Positions 1-12,200 of a stretch of 64,000 bases of DNA are shown piece by piece. Under the pieces are notes generated by a model. That model saw only the letters and a list, made by a program, of their open reading frames with translations. It was not told the DNA's origin and ran no database searches. Source of the stretch: Engraulis encrasicolus (Eukaryota > Chordata > Actinopteri > Clupeiformes > Engraulidae); assembly GCF_034702125.1 (NCBI RefSeq), contig NC_085871.1, positions 33,853,248 through 33,917,247 of the forward strand. The letters run 5' to 3'. Every line of letters starts with the position of its first letter. The stretch's first letter is position 1. Made by a program: the position numbers and the translations under genes.

Positions 1-270
1 GAGAGTTGGAGGAAAGCAGAGGTGTGAGAGAGTGAGAGAGAGAGACAGAGAAAGAGAAAGAAAAAGACCTGTGGGGAGGAAGAGAAAAAAAAACTGACCA
101 TGCATGGGAGCAAAACACACACACAAACAAAAATAACAAACAAAAGGGAGCGCTGCAATCCTCTCTCTCTTTCTCTTTCTGTCTATCCCTTTCTTTCTCT
201 CCCTCTCTGGGAACATTCCAGAAGCCTCCCGCCTGCTTGTGTGGACAGAAAAGGCGCATGGTAAAAGGAG

Positions 271-306
<36 letters not shown>

Positions 307-370
307 TGAGAGTGTGAGAGTGTGAGAGTGTGAGAGTGTGAGAGAGTGAGAGAGTGCGAGAGAGAGAGAG

Positions 371-426
<56 letters not shown>

Positions 427-529
427 CGAGAGCGAGAGAGAGAGAGCGAGAGCGAGAGCGAGAGCGAGAGCGAGAGAGAATGAAGAGACAGAGAGAGAGA
501 CAGATAGACAGAGCGAGAGCGAGAGCGAG

Positions 530-588
<59 letters not shown>

Positions 589-1335
589 TTGTATACCTGT
601 AAACGTGTGTGTGCGTGTGTGTGTGTGTAACTGGTGGGTGGTGATGGGTGGGTGGGCTACACAGGACATTTTGTAGGCTCTTTCATCCCGACTCTACAAC
701 AAGGAAAGACAGCTAACTCTGCATTCCATCTCTGACTGGCACAGACTGTCTCTCTCTGCTACATGTGCAAGAAGCTTCCAAGCCCCTCTCTCTATGACAC
801 GACACGACCCTCTCTCTGCGCGCCAGCTGTGTGAATGCCTGTGGCTTTGCCCACCACGGTTGGAGTATCTCTTCTTCAAGGAAAGCCTTTTCATGGCTGT
901 GCTGCGTGTGTGTTGTGTGTATCCTACCCCCAGGCTCAGTCCAATGTAGAGGACAAATCCTCAACATGGACTAGTACTACAAATCTAACTTAAAGCAACC
1001 TTTAAAAAAAAGGAATAGTTTTTTTGTCTTCAACATTAATGTTTTCCCAAAATCATTTCAGTGGTTCACCAACTTCACTTCAATTCAATTCTTTTATTAA
1101 GGGATAGCCCCTTGGGATGTTCCATCTCTTTTTCGAGGGGGTCCCTAACATGCAATGTGAATGGTGACTTCGGAGTTGTGTAATCGCACAGGACCCTCTC
1201 CTGGTAATTCTCTGACAGCCGATTGATTTTAACCTGGAACCTGGAAGACTACCAAAGATTGGACTACTTAGTTGAGAGTAAGCACAGTTGGGGACACCTT
1301 GAGTGAGGTTTTTAGAGGCAGTTTCGGCTCAGTAC
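1..1335 (-). other. mtpn intron 3 (partial), no exon seen
   Basis: This is the part of the last myotrophin intron that lies inside the window. It begins after the donor of exon 3 (GTACTG on the minus strand, just below 1336). I looked for the final ankyrin and C-terminal codons that vertebrate myotrophin carries after this point and did not find them, so that exon should lie left of base 1. The stretch holds the GA-rich array at 274-586 and otherwise unremarkable sequence. Confidence 0.6.
274..586. repeat. (GA)n / GAGAGC / GAGTGT compound microsatellite
   Basis: About 310 bp of purine-rich repeat: a pure GA run, six GAGTGT-like units, then GA interspersed with GAGAGC units and a short GACAGATAGA part. 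It reads open as an Arg-Glu repeat, but this is a by-product of the dinucleotide. It lies in an mtpn intron. Confidence 0.9.
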
Positions 1336-1419
1336 CTTTTCCAGCAGGAGTTTGACACAGGAGAGATGACCCTCGTAAATGGCAGAGAGCAGTGGAGTGA
1401 TGCCGTGCTTGTCTGCAGC
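1336..1419 (-). CDS. mtpn: myotrophin, coding exon 3 (ankyrin repeat)
   Basis: This 84-nt exon encodes 28 residues in frame with exon 2. The sequence includes [16 protein letters not shown], then SCVKLLLEK, a typical ankyrin helix-turn-helix that I recognise as the last ankyrin repeat of myotrophin. Myotrophin is a roughly 118-residue cytosolic and nuclear ankyrin protein known to bind capping protein and to affect NF-kB dimers. The exon starts after a CTATAG acceptor, giving a clean codon junction (phase 0) with exon 2, and ends at an AAAG|GTACTG donor. A downstream CTGCAG could also act as acceptor but would break the frame. The three exons together give 89 residues. The remaining 29 or so, ending the protein, are outside the window. 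Identification is by remembered family sequence, not by a search. Confidence 0.93.
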
Positions 1420-1425
1420 CTATAG

Positions 1426-1430
1426 GGAGG

Positions 1431-1486
<56 letters not shown>

Positions 1487-1537
1487 AAGAGACAGAAAGA
1501 GACAGAAAGAGACAGAAAGAGACAGAAAGAGAGAGAC
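1426..1537. repeat. (GA)n-(GACAGAAA)n array forming the exon 3 polypyrimidine tract
   Basis: On the minus strand this is an uninterrupted CT-rich run that ends only a few bases before the CTATAG acceptor of mtpn exon 3. About 45 nt of (CT)n are followed, further from the exon, by at least five TTTCTGTC units. The repeat therefore occupies the place of the normal polypyrimidine tract. Confidence 0.85.
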
Positions 1538-1949
1538 AGCGTTAGGTTCAACAAGCAAAAACAAAACAGCACACAATAGGTTTGATTTAGAAACCTGCAG
1601 GGACCCTTTGTGTGTTTGCGGCCTCCTACGCAAAAATAAGGAGGTGCATCAGCCGTTTCCATCCTCTCTGCACAGGAGGAGGGTAGTCTCTCTCGCGCGC
1701 ACTCGCTCGCTCTTTCCCTCTCTCTCACTCTTTTTTTTTTATTTCCGTCCTTTCCTCCCCGCTTATCTCCTCGATGAATTACCCAGGGAGAGGTGTGGAT
1801 TTATCAGGCCATTTCAGAGAACGGCACTCCTTATCTGTTTGTGTGTGGGGGATGAGACTGGAAGAGGCAAGCAACAGCGCTCGCACATACACACAGTGAG
1901 AGGGCACTCACATACCACACTTTATTTAGCAAAGGAGGCTTGTTTATTT

Positions 1950-1950
1950 G

Positions 1951-1994
<44 letters not shown>
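1950..1994. repeat. (TG)n microsatellite
   Basis: About 45 bp of TG with one CG interruption, inside mtpn intron 2. Confidence 0.9.
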
Positions 1995-1996
<2 letters not shown>

Positions 1997-3829
1997 GGAG
2001 AGGGCATTGTCTGGCTAGACTTTCTCCATAGACCAGAACCTTCACTCCCCCTGTCCGCATATTGATGATGGGTGATGGAAGGTGGAGGGGTGGGGGCACT
2101 TGAGGCCGATGATAAACAAGCATACGCACAGAAATCAAGAGCTGGAACAGGAGGATGACAGTAAGAGCACACAAAAGACACACAAATACAGACCAGACCA
2201 GACCAGGCGAGGCCAGGCGAGACAGTCAGAGACAGACACCATGACAAACTCAACACAATACAGAGGACACAGAGCTGGAGAAAAGAGGGACAGAGCAACA
2301 AAGGAGACAGAGGAGGAGAAGGAGAAACAAGTGACAGAAGACTGATGTGTGAAAGGATGAAAAATAAAGATATAAACAACTCAATGGCCTGACTCACACA
2401 GGTACAAATCCCCGAACATCACCCCACAACACCCCCCAACCACCACCACTAACACAGGATGCGCACGCACGCACGCACACACATACACGCGCGCACTCAC
2501 ACACACACACACACACACGCCCAAAATGTGTTAAAACTACAGCACAAAGACCACCTAGAGGCTTCGTAATGTGTGCATTGTGCATGTCTGTGTTTGAGAG
2601 AGAATATATATATATGTATTCTTCTTTTTGTTAAGTAGGTGCTACAACTTCCAAATCATGGCAAAAAGGAACTTATCAGCGTTTCCTCTGCTGCAGAGGC
2701 ACAGAGGAGGGATACAAAAAAAAAAAATCTCAAAATGGTATCTGGGAGATTAGTGCCAAATAGCAGTCGTAAAAAAAGCCACTTCCTCAGCTGATATGGA
2801 AATCATCTCTGGTGTGGCCCGCAGTACAGTCAGTCTCTCCCTGAAATCAAGCGGAGCAGTAGTAGTCTCATACCAACGAGTTGAAACAGAACACCTCATG
2901 ACATGAGATGCACACGCTTTATGGCTTGGTCTGATTAGAGCACGTCAGAGATGTCTGGGCACGTCCGCATTCAGGGAAGTATTTCCCTAGCCTAGTAGAG
3001 CAGTCTGTACAACTAGCCTATACTTCACTCCTCCTGCACTAACTTTTCATACAGAGTGAGCGTCTGGCTGTGCCGCAATGAGAAATACTGTGTACTGCAA
3101 TGCATTACATTTCTACTGAAAACAAAGCAAATGTTTCATCAGTCATGATGAGGCAATACAAGTAGTCAGATACTGAGCAACAATTTATTGGCTGTTTTCT
3201 GTATCAGTCTTGCAGTTTTCAATGATTTGAAGTTCTTTTATTTAATTTAACATTAATTTGCTCCCGAAATATCAATGGAAGTATTTGAAACTTTAAAAAA
3301 TTGCTGCATCGATTCTGGAACTTGCCGCATTGAATTGGATCGCCCATGTCCAGCATTGCATTGCATCGCTCAATCAATTATTGTTGACACCACTACTGAC
3401 TACCACTATACGGTAGATAAAAATAATGTGCAAATTAAGTGTGTCAGTAAGCTTAAAGCCACTCCTACTGGGGAGTACTTTGTAATCAAGGGGGCCACTT
3501 AAACAATAGATTCCTCCCACCTTCTCATAAGCCAACAGTCTCAGCCTGACCCAGCTAATTCAGCAAAGGAGGTTACGTTGTTATTGTTGCATGCATTCTT
3601 CTTCCTCTGAGGCCTGCCTGTCTGTAAGTTTGATTGCAACTCAAAAGCTCTTGTCGAATGTTGACGGTATTATTCTAAAATTGGCAGTATAAGTTAGTAG
3701 GAGCTACTTATTTTTCCCGTTCCATGCATCAGAGCTAGAGCTAGACCCGGTAAGGAACGGCCATGAATCAAGAAAAACCTAATTCAAAATCAGTGGCTTC
3801 TACTATATGCTGGTGGCACCGTCCCTCTA

Positions 3830-4133
3830 GAGACCAACCGATATGGGTTTTTCTAAGGCCGATGCCGATACCGATATTTGGCGGTCAGATATGCTATCGT
3901 AATATACTTGCTAAAAATGCATGCTAAAAATGCTTTGCTAATGAATAAAATTTCACTTAGATTGTCCGTTACTATATTTTAGAGCGAAACTTCACGCTGG
4001 CGGTCACCAGAATTGATCATTTCAAGTAGATAGCCTGCAGATGACTTAAAATCGGTGCGGCCAAATAAGAAGATCGGCCAATGCCGATTTATTAAAAAAT
4101 AGCAAAAATCGGCCGATTAAATCGGTCGGTCTC
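3830..4133. mobile_element. mariner-like MITE, TA target site
   Basis: A 304-bp element. Its left end starts GAGACCAACCGATAT and its right end, read on the other strand, starts GAGACCGACCGATTTAATC. Both ends abut TA, the target duplication of Tc1/mariner elements. The interior is rich in repeated ATCGGCC-type words and has no coding capacity. Superfamily is inferred from TIR plus TA only. Confidence 0.65.
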
Positions 4134-4931
4134 TATGTCCGTCCACTGCTCCCATTTTAGATGAAAACTGACTCCATGACACTATTTGCCGCAACTCAAT
4201 AACCCACTCAATACCAAGGCTTTTGAGGGCCCTTTCCTCCGTTTCAATCCTGGAGTAGTTACTGCACTTTGCCTTTGTAGGGCAGACTTGTTTAGCGGAG
4301 ACAATGAGACCTCTGGATTATTACACTAAAAGGATTACAACCAACACCCAAGGTCAGTTGTACCTGACTCACTACCACCTGACCACCTTTGTCTTATATA
4401 TACAGTACATCCCCCCACCCCAACCCCCACCACCGCCCACCCAAATGTGCTTACGGCACAATCACAACACACCACAGCTTAAGCATCTTGAGCACACCCA
4501 CTGATATTGTGTACCGCAGTCACGGTTCCCAAAGTGGTGGGCGGTGGGATGTCCTAACAATAATATATTTCTGGACATTCCACAGGCTGATCCCATCAAA
4601 TTTTGCAATGTTACTTAATTAATGTGAAGTGTGAACTGTATGTGACATGGTTAAACTAAAACATTGTAGTTGTTTATTGTTTGAAAATCATTTTAAGTTT
4701 ATATGACAGTCTGGAGTCTCCTTTTAGAAAGTGAATGTACTGACTAGTTTTGTGTATTAAGTTGTGATTTTGAGATTTGGTGGGAATTATTCGAAAGTGG
4801 GCCCTGGTATTTGGAAGGTTGGGAATGGCTGGTGTACAGCATGTATGGTATGGTATGGACCTCTCGCTCTCTCAAAAAAGGCAGACATTTTCGTGTGCAG
4901 GCCGTAGAAGAGAAACAGGTCTTTACGCTTA

Positions 4932-5634
4932 AGGGGGATTCATACTTGTCGTGACTGGCGCTACCCTCCTTCATACTTCACTCGCGACCTCACTCGCGCC
5001 GTCACGTGACTCAAAATGACGTCACACGCCGTGGCGCGAGCTGCCGTGGCGCGACGTCGTGCACCCCACATTTTTTGTAACTTGTCGTGCGCCACCAGCG
5101 ACCACGCAGGTAGGCAGACAAAGCAGGAGTTGCGAAGAGAGGCTACAACTACTGTAGGCTACTACAGAATGGATCCTGTATCATTTTGAGGATAATAAAA
5201 TGTCCTAGAGAGTTCTTTTATCTTCTCTCTTAAATGTTGTTCAGTGAAACAATTGTTTACTTTGTTCAGAAGCACGTTGTGTTCGGCGATCTATTTATAA
5301 ATTCTGCTGCCAGAACAATGCTCTCACATGGTCTTGGAATGATCTGGCAATGTAGGCTACAACAAAAAATATATGTTTCAATGTGGTAAGTCACAAGTCA
5401 GACGTTCAGTAGCCCTACAGCAGCCGTGTTTGGCTTTCTATTTTATACATCCGTAGAACTCACGCTGCGAGTTGCGAAAAATACTGCCGTTTCTCTCATG
5501 AACAGCAGAGGGCACTTCCGACAATGCGAGCGAAAGCGCTTCTGAAGTATGAATAGTCTGTCGCAAGTGATGACGTCATTAATGGTTCTCGCGCCACACG
5601 CGCCAAAGTGCGCACGTGAAGTATGCAGAGCCCT
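4932..5634. mobile_element. PIF/Harbinger-like non-autonomous element
   Basis: A 703-bp stretch bounded by TTA on both sides (4929-4931 and 5635-5637), which fits the TWA target duplication of PIF/Harbinger. The ends are imperfect inverted repeats (AGGGGGATTCATACTT at left, AGGGCTCTGCATACTT at right on the opposite strand). The sub-terminal parts are strikingly CpG-rich (runs of GCGCGA and CACGTGAC) compared with the surrounding intron. No transposase is seen. Confidence 0.5.
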
Positions 5635-5814
5635 TTACGGTCAATCACAGGGTGCTTGTTAAAAACCTGCCGGGGGGTCGTGGTGCCTGGGAGGAGGTCA
5701 GACAGACCGCAGGTGGTGGAGCACACAGCAGAGCCTTTGTCAGCAGGCTGCCACACACCTAGCGAACAGGCAAATGAGGAGGCAAATGGGCAGGGTGGGA
5801 AAGGCCTCGGGGGA

Positions 5815-6179
5815 CAGGGCCGGATTAAGACGGCCAGGCTACAGGCCAGGCTTCAAGTAGGCCTCCACAGAAAGGGAAATTCGGAAACGCAATAAATAAA
5901 TGAATAAATGACTAAATCAATCAGTCAGTCAAACTATGAAAACTGTGCCTCACTTTGCCACAAAACCGTGCGAGTCTTCTGAGAAGGATAACGTGTTTGC
6001 CCTGGATTGACAACAAAAGAATATAACAACATAATCAAATGGAATTTACTCAATACCTCAATAATTCTTGTCACAATTCAATTCAGAAATAAATGGTTTC
6101 TGGTTTCCTTTGCCCAACTGGGGCCGCCTGGTATGTGAGGGCCCCTATGCTGCATTCATATCAAGTTAATCCAGCCCTG
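5815..6179. mobile_element. hAT-like non-autonomous element
   Basis: A 365-bp element with terminal inverted repeats CAGGGCCGGATTAA and TTAATCCAGCCCTG. The flanks CTCGGGGG and CTCGGAGG look like a slightly decayed 8-bp target duplication, offset by one base on the left. Non-coding and AT-rich inside. Confidence 0.65.
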
Positions 6180-6440
6180 CTCGGAGGGTTAGTAGGAGTG
6201 ACGATATACGCACATGTGGTGCGTTGACATAAGGAGGGAATGCATGCGTGTTTGTGTATGCTTTGTCAGAGGGCTCCTAAATGTTAAAATGCTGTGGAAC
6301 ATGTTTTGTATGTTTTGCATATAGAGCTCCTTAAGATGACACCAGGTGTGTGTGTGTTTGTGTGTGCGGTTAAAATAGGACTCTTAGGGATGGCATGGGG
6401 TGTGTGTGTGTGTGAGGTGAATGATGGAAAAGGCTCTTAC

Positions 6441-6554
6441 ATTGACATCGGCCCCCCTGGAGACAAGAAACTCGACCACCTCACGATGGCCGCAGTCGGC
6501 GGCATAGTGCAGAGGCTTCCTCCCGCCTTCCAAGGTCCGGTTCACATCTTCATC
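6441..6554 (-). CDS. mtpn: myotrophin, coding exon 2 (ankyrin repeat)
   Basis: A 114-nt exon encoding 38 residues, beginning [20 protein letters not shown] and then [18 protein letters not shown]. The [10 protein letters not shown] core and the GADVN turn are ankyrin signatures, and the order matches myotrophin closely. The acceptor is TTGTAG at its upstream side, after a TG-rich tract. The donor is GTAAGA. Both junctions are phase 0, in agreement with exons 1 and 3. All residues expected for a functional ankyrin fold are present and no stop or frameshift is seen. Confidence 0.95.
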
Positions 6555-7647
6555 CTACAACAGACACACAGACACAGACACAGACACACCTTGTCAGTAA
6601 CTGGCTATCTGGGACTTAACATTACCTGGAAGGAAGAGGTTATAACTCAGACATTAACATGCACACACTGTCAGTTACAGTGACCACATTGTGCCAGAGA
6701 GCCACTCCATCCTCCTCTGACTTTGCTCGCTGTGGTTTTACCTCGAACTCACACCTTTCTCCCTTCACCGTGTGAAAGTTACAGAGAAGAGGAGCCATGT
6801 ACACCGACTCACACTCCAGCCATGGGTATAGCCGAAACCGTAAACTCACACTTATCTCCTCTCACGGCACTGCAATGCCCCCCACACTTAACTCTTTTAC
6901 CTCGTACAGTCTTTTTCATAGGGCCCACCTATTTCACCCAGCAATGATACTTGCATAAAATGTGTTAGTCGGGTCAGGCCACTGTCAGAGAACATGCGAC
7001 TGCCATCGTTGGAAAGGCTACGTTGTGCAGTTTCGTATGAAATTTTTGGTAAAACAACAAACAAGCAAAATGTAATTTGAATTACATTCACAATAAAAAA
7101 AAAAAACTTTTCTGGGGACCTAGTCAAGGAGCCAGTGGTAGATGTTTGTCATCACCTGTGCAACAAGTAACATTTGGCAATATCTAAAACCCTGGTAGCA
7201 TCACAGTGTCACATAAGCAATTATCAAAAAACTACATTGTAAACACACCAGCATTTTCTACAAAAAACAAACAAATGACAGACCAACTACATGTCTATGT
7301 GCGTCTCTGTGCATGTCTGTGTCTGGTAGAGTTTTCTGGATCATGACAAGCGTGTCAGCCATCAGTATTAGACAGACAACCCCATTGACCACATCATTTG
7401 ACGTTGGTTTTGCTGCTTCAGTGCACCTACACCTCATGCGTGTTTGTGTACTTAGGCGCATCACCATAGACCACTAGAACCCGGCTAAGCACGCAGCAGT
7501 AGCAGTAGCAGCTTCAGCAGAGGCAGCCGCAGCTGGCCTTCAACCCGATACTGTGCAAACACAAACCGCATCACTTCCATTCAGATAACACAACACAAAA
7601 GCTACCTAGTCACACAACTAAACTTGCACACGGTACTATCTTCATTA

Positions 7648-7650
<3 letters not shown>

Positions 7651-7716
<66 letters not shown>
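7651..7716. repeat. (TG)n microsatellite
   Basis: A 66-bp uninterrupted TG run in mtpn intron 1. Confidence 0.95.
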
Positions 7717-7717
<1 letters not shown>

Positions 7718-7867
7718 TGACAAGAGAAGTGCCGTATCTGTATCTCATTACATGGTGCCGCGGTGTAATCTTGTGACACTGAATATGCGTGGCGACAGAT
7801 GAGTCAGATCGATGGCAGGACAGGAGGCCCTGGTCGCCTAGCGCCCCTCTGTGCTGGTCATCTAGAG

Positions 7868-8074
7868 CAGTGCTTCCCAACCTTTTTCGTCTTGCGTACC
7901 CCCTTAGCAACTTTTTCATATTATGAGTACCCCCTCGCCCTCATTCAGACTCTGTTCCTCTATCCCAATGTGACTACACTCAATATATTTGTTATTATTA
8001 CATTTTTCCGCGTACCCCCTGCAGTGTGCTCGCGTACCCCTAGTGGTACACGTACCCCTGGTTGGGAAACACTG
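7868..8074. mobile_element. hAT MITE with perfect 8-bp target duplication
   Basis: A 207-bp element with ends CAGTGCTTCCCAACC and GGTTGGGAAACACTG, flanked on both sides by ATCTAGAG (7860-7867 and 8075-8082). The 8-bp duplication and CA...TG termini define hAT. The interior repeats GTACCCC words. Non-coding. Confidence 0.9.
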
Positions 8075-8940
8075 ATCTAGAGATATGCGGGGAAAAAATC
8101 CCACGCCAGTGCTCCCCTGTGTTGCGGTGGGGGTAAGGGGTTTTGGATTCTGGATACCAGGCCACGTCAGATCCTTCCTCATTGGGGGAAGCAGAGCCAG
8201 CTTAAAGTGTTCGGCTAGGCTGTGGATCGCTGTAGGCGGGTCAGTGATGTTTCAGCAGTAGCACACGTCAGGGCGGCGCAACGGCAATCAGTGCCACTAT
8301 TGCATCATCTAATTTTTTTATTGGACTATCTAAGAAGCATATTCATTGCAGCATATCAACCACCAATTACTAATGAATTTATGGCCGAATTTTTATTAAA
8401 TGCCTTTGCACCACCTGACGCCTGAGCCCAAAAAAACCACCATCTTTGACCCGGGCCAGAAATCCTAGTAGTCTATCTATTTGTTGAGAACAGCAAGTAG
8501 TGGCAAATTCATTTTTGCTGACGCGAACCCTCGAGGGTACATTAATCAGTATTTTGGCTGATGCCACCCTCAAACGGGGATGTGAAAAACAAAACTAAAA
8601 CGAAAATAGCCTGCCAAGTGAAATGTTTTTTTTTTTATTATGCTAATGCATGCTAATGCACAAGACAGGGCCAAGGAGGTGTGTATGAGGCAGAATTTAG
8701 ATGGTAAAAAGCTCAGATGCTCTCTAGGTAGAAAGAAAATCATTGTAACACTAATGCGTGCATATGGCAAAACACTACAGGCTTAGCATGACTCACAGTA
8801 ATCCGTAAAATTTGTTCAGTATTCTACAACATTTCCCAAATACCAATTATAGCCCACAGTCTACTAGTGATGTGTAGGGTGTTTCTTCTGGGTCTGTGTT
8901 TGTGGAGAAGGATAGGCTGAGCATAGACTTTGAGGTCTAT

Positions 8941-8976
<36 letters not shown>

Positions 8977-9009
8977 TGGGTGTGGGTGTGGGTGTGTGTG
9001 TGTGGGTGT

Positions 9010-9053
<44 letters not shown>
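8941..9053. repeat. (TG)n / (TGGGTG)n microsatellite
   Basis: A TG run interrupted by a block of GGGTGT units, then TG again. It lies in mtpn intron 1. Confidence 0.95.
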
Positions 9054-9055
<2 letters not shown>

Positions 9056-10056
9056 GGGTTAAGGGTTATACACATTTTAGGCCCTGAGGCTGAGCCTGTG
9101 TGTCTGTTTGCCATTTTAGGCACTGAGCATGAGCATGACATTTCAGGCTCTGACCATTACTGAGGTTGCCAACCTGTGTGCGTGTGTGTCTGTCAGTGGT
9201 GGGGTTGAAAGGGTCAGCAGCAGATTCTCCTGGGGGGCTGCCATGAATAGCTGTGGTGTCACTGATGGCAAACGAGTGTCCTCCAAATAAATTATTTTAT
9301 TGCCCAGGGAGTGTGTCAGTTTCAGGGCAGGCAGGTGAACTCAAGCACGGGCCTGTATGGGCATGCTTAGACTCAAGGATAATGTTGCATCCCAGAGTCC
9401 AGGGTCTTTGGGTCAACATCCATAGGCGTTGACATCATCCTTGGGTGCATGAGTCATGCGTGTCGTTTCTGCCTTGTTGCATGCTTCAGACTTTGACTGT
9501 ATATGAGAAAAATGTAAATGGGTGCCGTTGACATTCAAAAAGGACACCATTAAATCTAGTATCATATGACAGTGATGTAATCACTTCATTCCTAATCATG
9601 TAACTTAATTATGCGTGTGGTATTTGGTTTACAAGCCTCCAGACCATAAACAGTCGCACATGCATGCAACTTTGCCCTCATAATTTTGACCAGAGGAGAC
9701 CTGCTGGAGACTACTGCCACCAGTTATTCACTAATTACAGTTACATTTCCATCCTCTCAAATGTCAAGGTGAAAGACCACATCTTTGTCCTTCTACCACA
9801 CAGTCCACTGCGATGGCCCAAGCACTTCCAGTCAAAGTTGCCATCTTGACTAGGTCCCCTTAAAAACATATGATTTTGTATTTTGGACCACGTGGCCTTT
9901 CCAAACCACACACGCACACAAAAGTACAACTTCACTTACAATTTTCTTCGAGAAACAATAGATGCCCATGGGAGAATATTAGACTGTTCCTGTGAGAAAG
10001 CTTACCTGGCCAAGTCCCCTGTATATCATGAAAGCTTTAACTTAAAGTTTAAGGAA

Positions 10057-10302
10057 GTGTAGATGTGTATGCACCATCATCTCACCAACATCTCTTGATA
10101 CGCCCTGAAAAAGGCCATAAGGGCCGAAACGCGTAGGCATTGTAGCCAAATAAAAAAGGGAAAAAAATGCAACCTTGAGTGCCTCAGCATCTGTCTTTCT
10201 GGACCAAGTTTGAGAGCCCCTACACTGATGAGCACCAAGGAAAAAAGGTGAAGACCCAGAAGCACTCCAATTACCTGCTTGTGTTTGATGTATGTGCACC
10301 AC
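10057..10302 (+). repeat. GAAACG-type short interspersed insertion
   Basis: Contains CCTGAAAAAGGCC, a short loop, GGGCCGAAACG, then AATAAAAAAGGG and AACCTTGAGTGC. The same word order occurs at 13.8 kb (CTGACGAAGGC, GCCGAAACG, AATAAAAAAGAAG, AACCTGAGTGC). The segment is bounded by imperfect direct repeats, GATGTGTATGCACCA at 10057 and GATGTATGTGCACCA near 10288, which could be a long target duplication. It lies in mtpn intron 1. Confidence 0.5.
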
Positions 10303-11751
10303 TTTGAAAGTTAAAGGCCTACACAAAAGCCAGTTCTAACCACTGTATACCATATCCCATATAAATGACGAAGAAACCCAGAGAGGAAGTGGCTGGCTGA
10401 TGATAAACAACGACTCCTTTCAGCAGGCCTCAGTTATGCGGTTATTGTTTTGTGCCATGACACAGCCTGAGGTGGGCTGGGCTTTGGTTGGTGAAACCCG
10501 AAAAATGCAGGCCATCTTGAAGCAGCCAGACAGTAAGCTACTCTGCAGCATTTAGCCGAGCTACATGGGTTTTCACTTTCAATCATGAAGCAGTACGCTC
10601 GTTGAAACGATTAAATCGGAATATGTTATCACAGATGTTGGCCTTGTCGGCTACTTTCCCTTCATTCATTCACAACTGCCCCCGGATTTACTTGCTTGTC
10701 CCATTACCAGGCGGTACATGCCAAGGATGTGGGTGTGGATTGCCGATTGCTAACCGGCTACTTGTCAATTGACGGTTGCTACCTGGCGGCCGCTTTTGCG
10801 TTCTGGGTGGCAAAAGCACACCAAAACAGTCAACCAACCTGTCAAAGCCACGGAGAGGGACTTGTAACAATGTTAGCAAATCTTATAAGTCGTCCCTGTG
10901 CCCACGCCCACCTTGCGATAGCTTGCTAGCAACCCAGACATTCATCATGTCCAACTCAAAACCCGGTTCTCGGAGTGCAGTGAAACAACATATATAACTT
11001 GACAGGAGGCCAAATGGAAAAACATAATAACTAGAGGCGAAATTCAAGTTTCCACGTTTGGATGTTTACTGACGATGGCATTAAATATCCATGGTAGCCT
11101 GCTTCTGTCTTGGTAGCCAACTTCTGCTTTTGCTTCAGTTTGACAGGCTACGTCCTTTGCATGCTACGATGCTAATTTAGCAACATCCTTTTGAAAGTAG
11201 ATGCTAGCTTTCACTTCAAATAATCACCTTCGCCAACAGAATAGTCTAGAGATGTGTAACTGCCTCAGCAGCTATTCAGCAGTTGACCCCTTTTCCACAA
11301 CAGATTTGCAAATAGCCATGAGTAGATCGGTTTGCCTTCAGACAAATGCGGGAAGTAGCTACACCTGTCAAACTCATCCGAACTGATGTTTTGAATCGGA
11401 TGCAACAAGCTGTTTGATGTCAATTAGATAGAAGACAGCAAGGCAGCTAACAAAAATGTTTGTAGCGTTTAAACTAATGCACGGAGACGTAACACGCTAA
11501 AAACAACACGTCGGCACCGTGGCATCCCTTATGCCAACACGGATCATAACATCTATAGGTTCTATCAGTTTGTAAATCATACACGAATTAATTTCAGATA
11601 ACTTAGCAACCATAGCAAAGCCCGCTAACGCCAAACTTGCACCGAATGTTCGAGTGAATTCCTGGTGGCGCTGCCTAGCTAGCTAAACTCTCTTCTTTGG
11701 GCATTACTTTACTGAACTGGTCATTAAGAAAGTTGAAACGTTACGTCTTAC

Positions 11752-11820
11752 CTTTACCAAAGACTTCACTTCCTCCATGTCTCCATTTTTCAAAGCCCAC
11801 ATCAGCTCTTTATCCCCCAT
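11752..11820 (-). CDS. mtpn: myotrophin, coding exon 1 with start codon
   Basis: Sixty-nine coding nucleotides give 23 residues beginning MGDKELMWALKNGD and ending SLVK, the recognised myotrophin N-terminus. The start at 11820 sits in a good initiation context (AAAATGG). The exon ends with AAAG|GTAAGA, a strong donor in phase 0, matching exon 2. The gene runs right to left, with introns of about 5.2 and 5.0 kb. No signal peptide or membrane segment is present, as expected for a soluble protein. Confidence 0.95.
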
Positions 11821-12200
11821 TTTCGTTGATTCTGGGTTTCTCTAGACGTAGCTTTTAGAAAGACAGTTATCCACTTTAGCCCGGGAGCTAATCTGTAGCT
11901 ATTTCGTCAAAAGCGTTGCTTACTCTTCAGCAAGCCACTTTTTATGCGCCACGCGTTGAGCAAAAACGTATGAACATTTAATGTGCAATTCATACACGCC
12001 AAGAACTGTTGTTATATATCTGCAACGACCGTACAAACGTTTAAAATGTCAGTGAAAAGTTTCAAAGAGATGAGACAGGGGATCCGCCTTTGCACTTGCC
12101 CCACCGAAGTTGACTTAACTTCCGCTTCTACCGTTTCAAAATAAAAGTCAGCGAGAAACTCCAACAAGTTAATTCCACTCATGCTTCCACTCTTAACTAT
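11821..12200 (-). promoter_or_regulatory. mtpn: putative mtpn 5' UTR and promoter region
   Basis: This is the stretch immediately upstream of the mtpn start codon. It is richer in CpG than its surroundings and carries an ETS-type site (CGGAAGT on the minus strand at 12118-12124). No TATA box is obvious. The transcription start cannot be fixed from sequence alone. Confidence 0.4.

Larger units (their letters stand above)
1420..6440 (-). other. mtpn: mtpn intron 2
   Basis: About 5.0 kb between exons 2 and 3. It contains the exon 3 polypyrimidine array, a (TG)n run at 1950-1994, a mariner-like MITE (3830-4133), a Harbinger-like element (4932-5634) and a hAT element (5815-6179). I see no further coding sequence in it. 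Confidence 0.8.
6555..11751 (-). other. mtpn: mtpn intron 1
   Basis: A 5.2-kb first intron. It holds (TG)n runs at 7651-7716 and 8941-9053, a hAT element at 7868-8074 and a GAAACG-type insertion at about 10057-10302. No further exon is visible. Confidence 0.8.

Noticed and set aside
354..602. Arg-Glu repeat ORF resembling an RE-rich splicing protein
   Set aside because: It is the reading of a (GA)n microsatellite within an mtpn intron.
1..1335. Final coding exon of mtpn inside the window
   Set aside because: No match to the expected C-terminal codons was found on the minus strand here.
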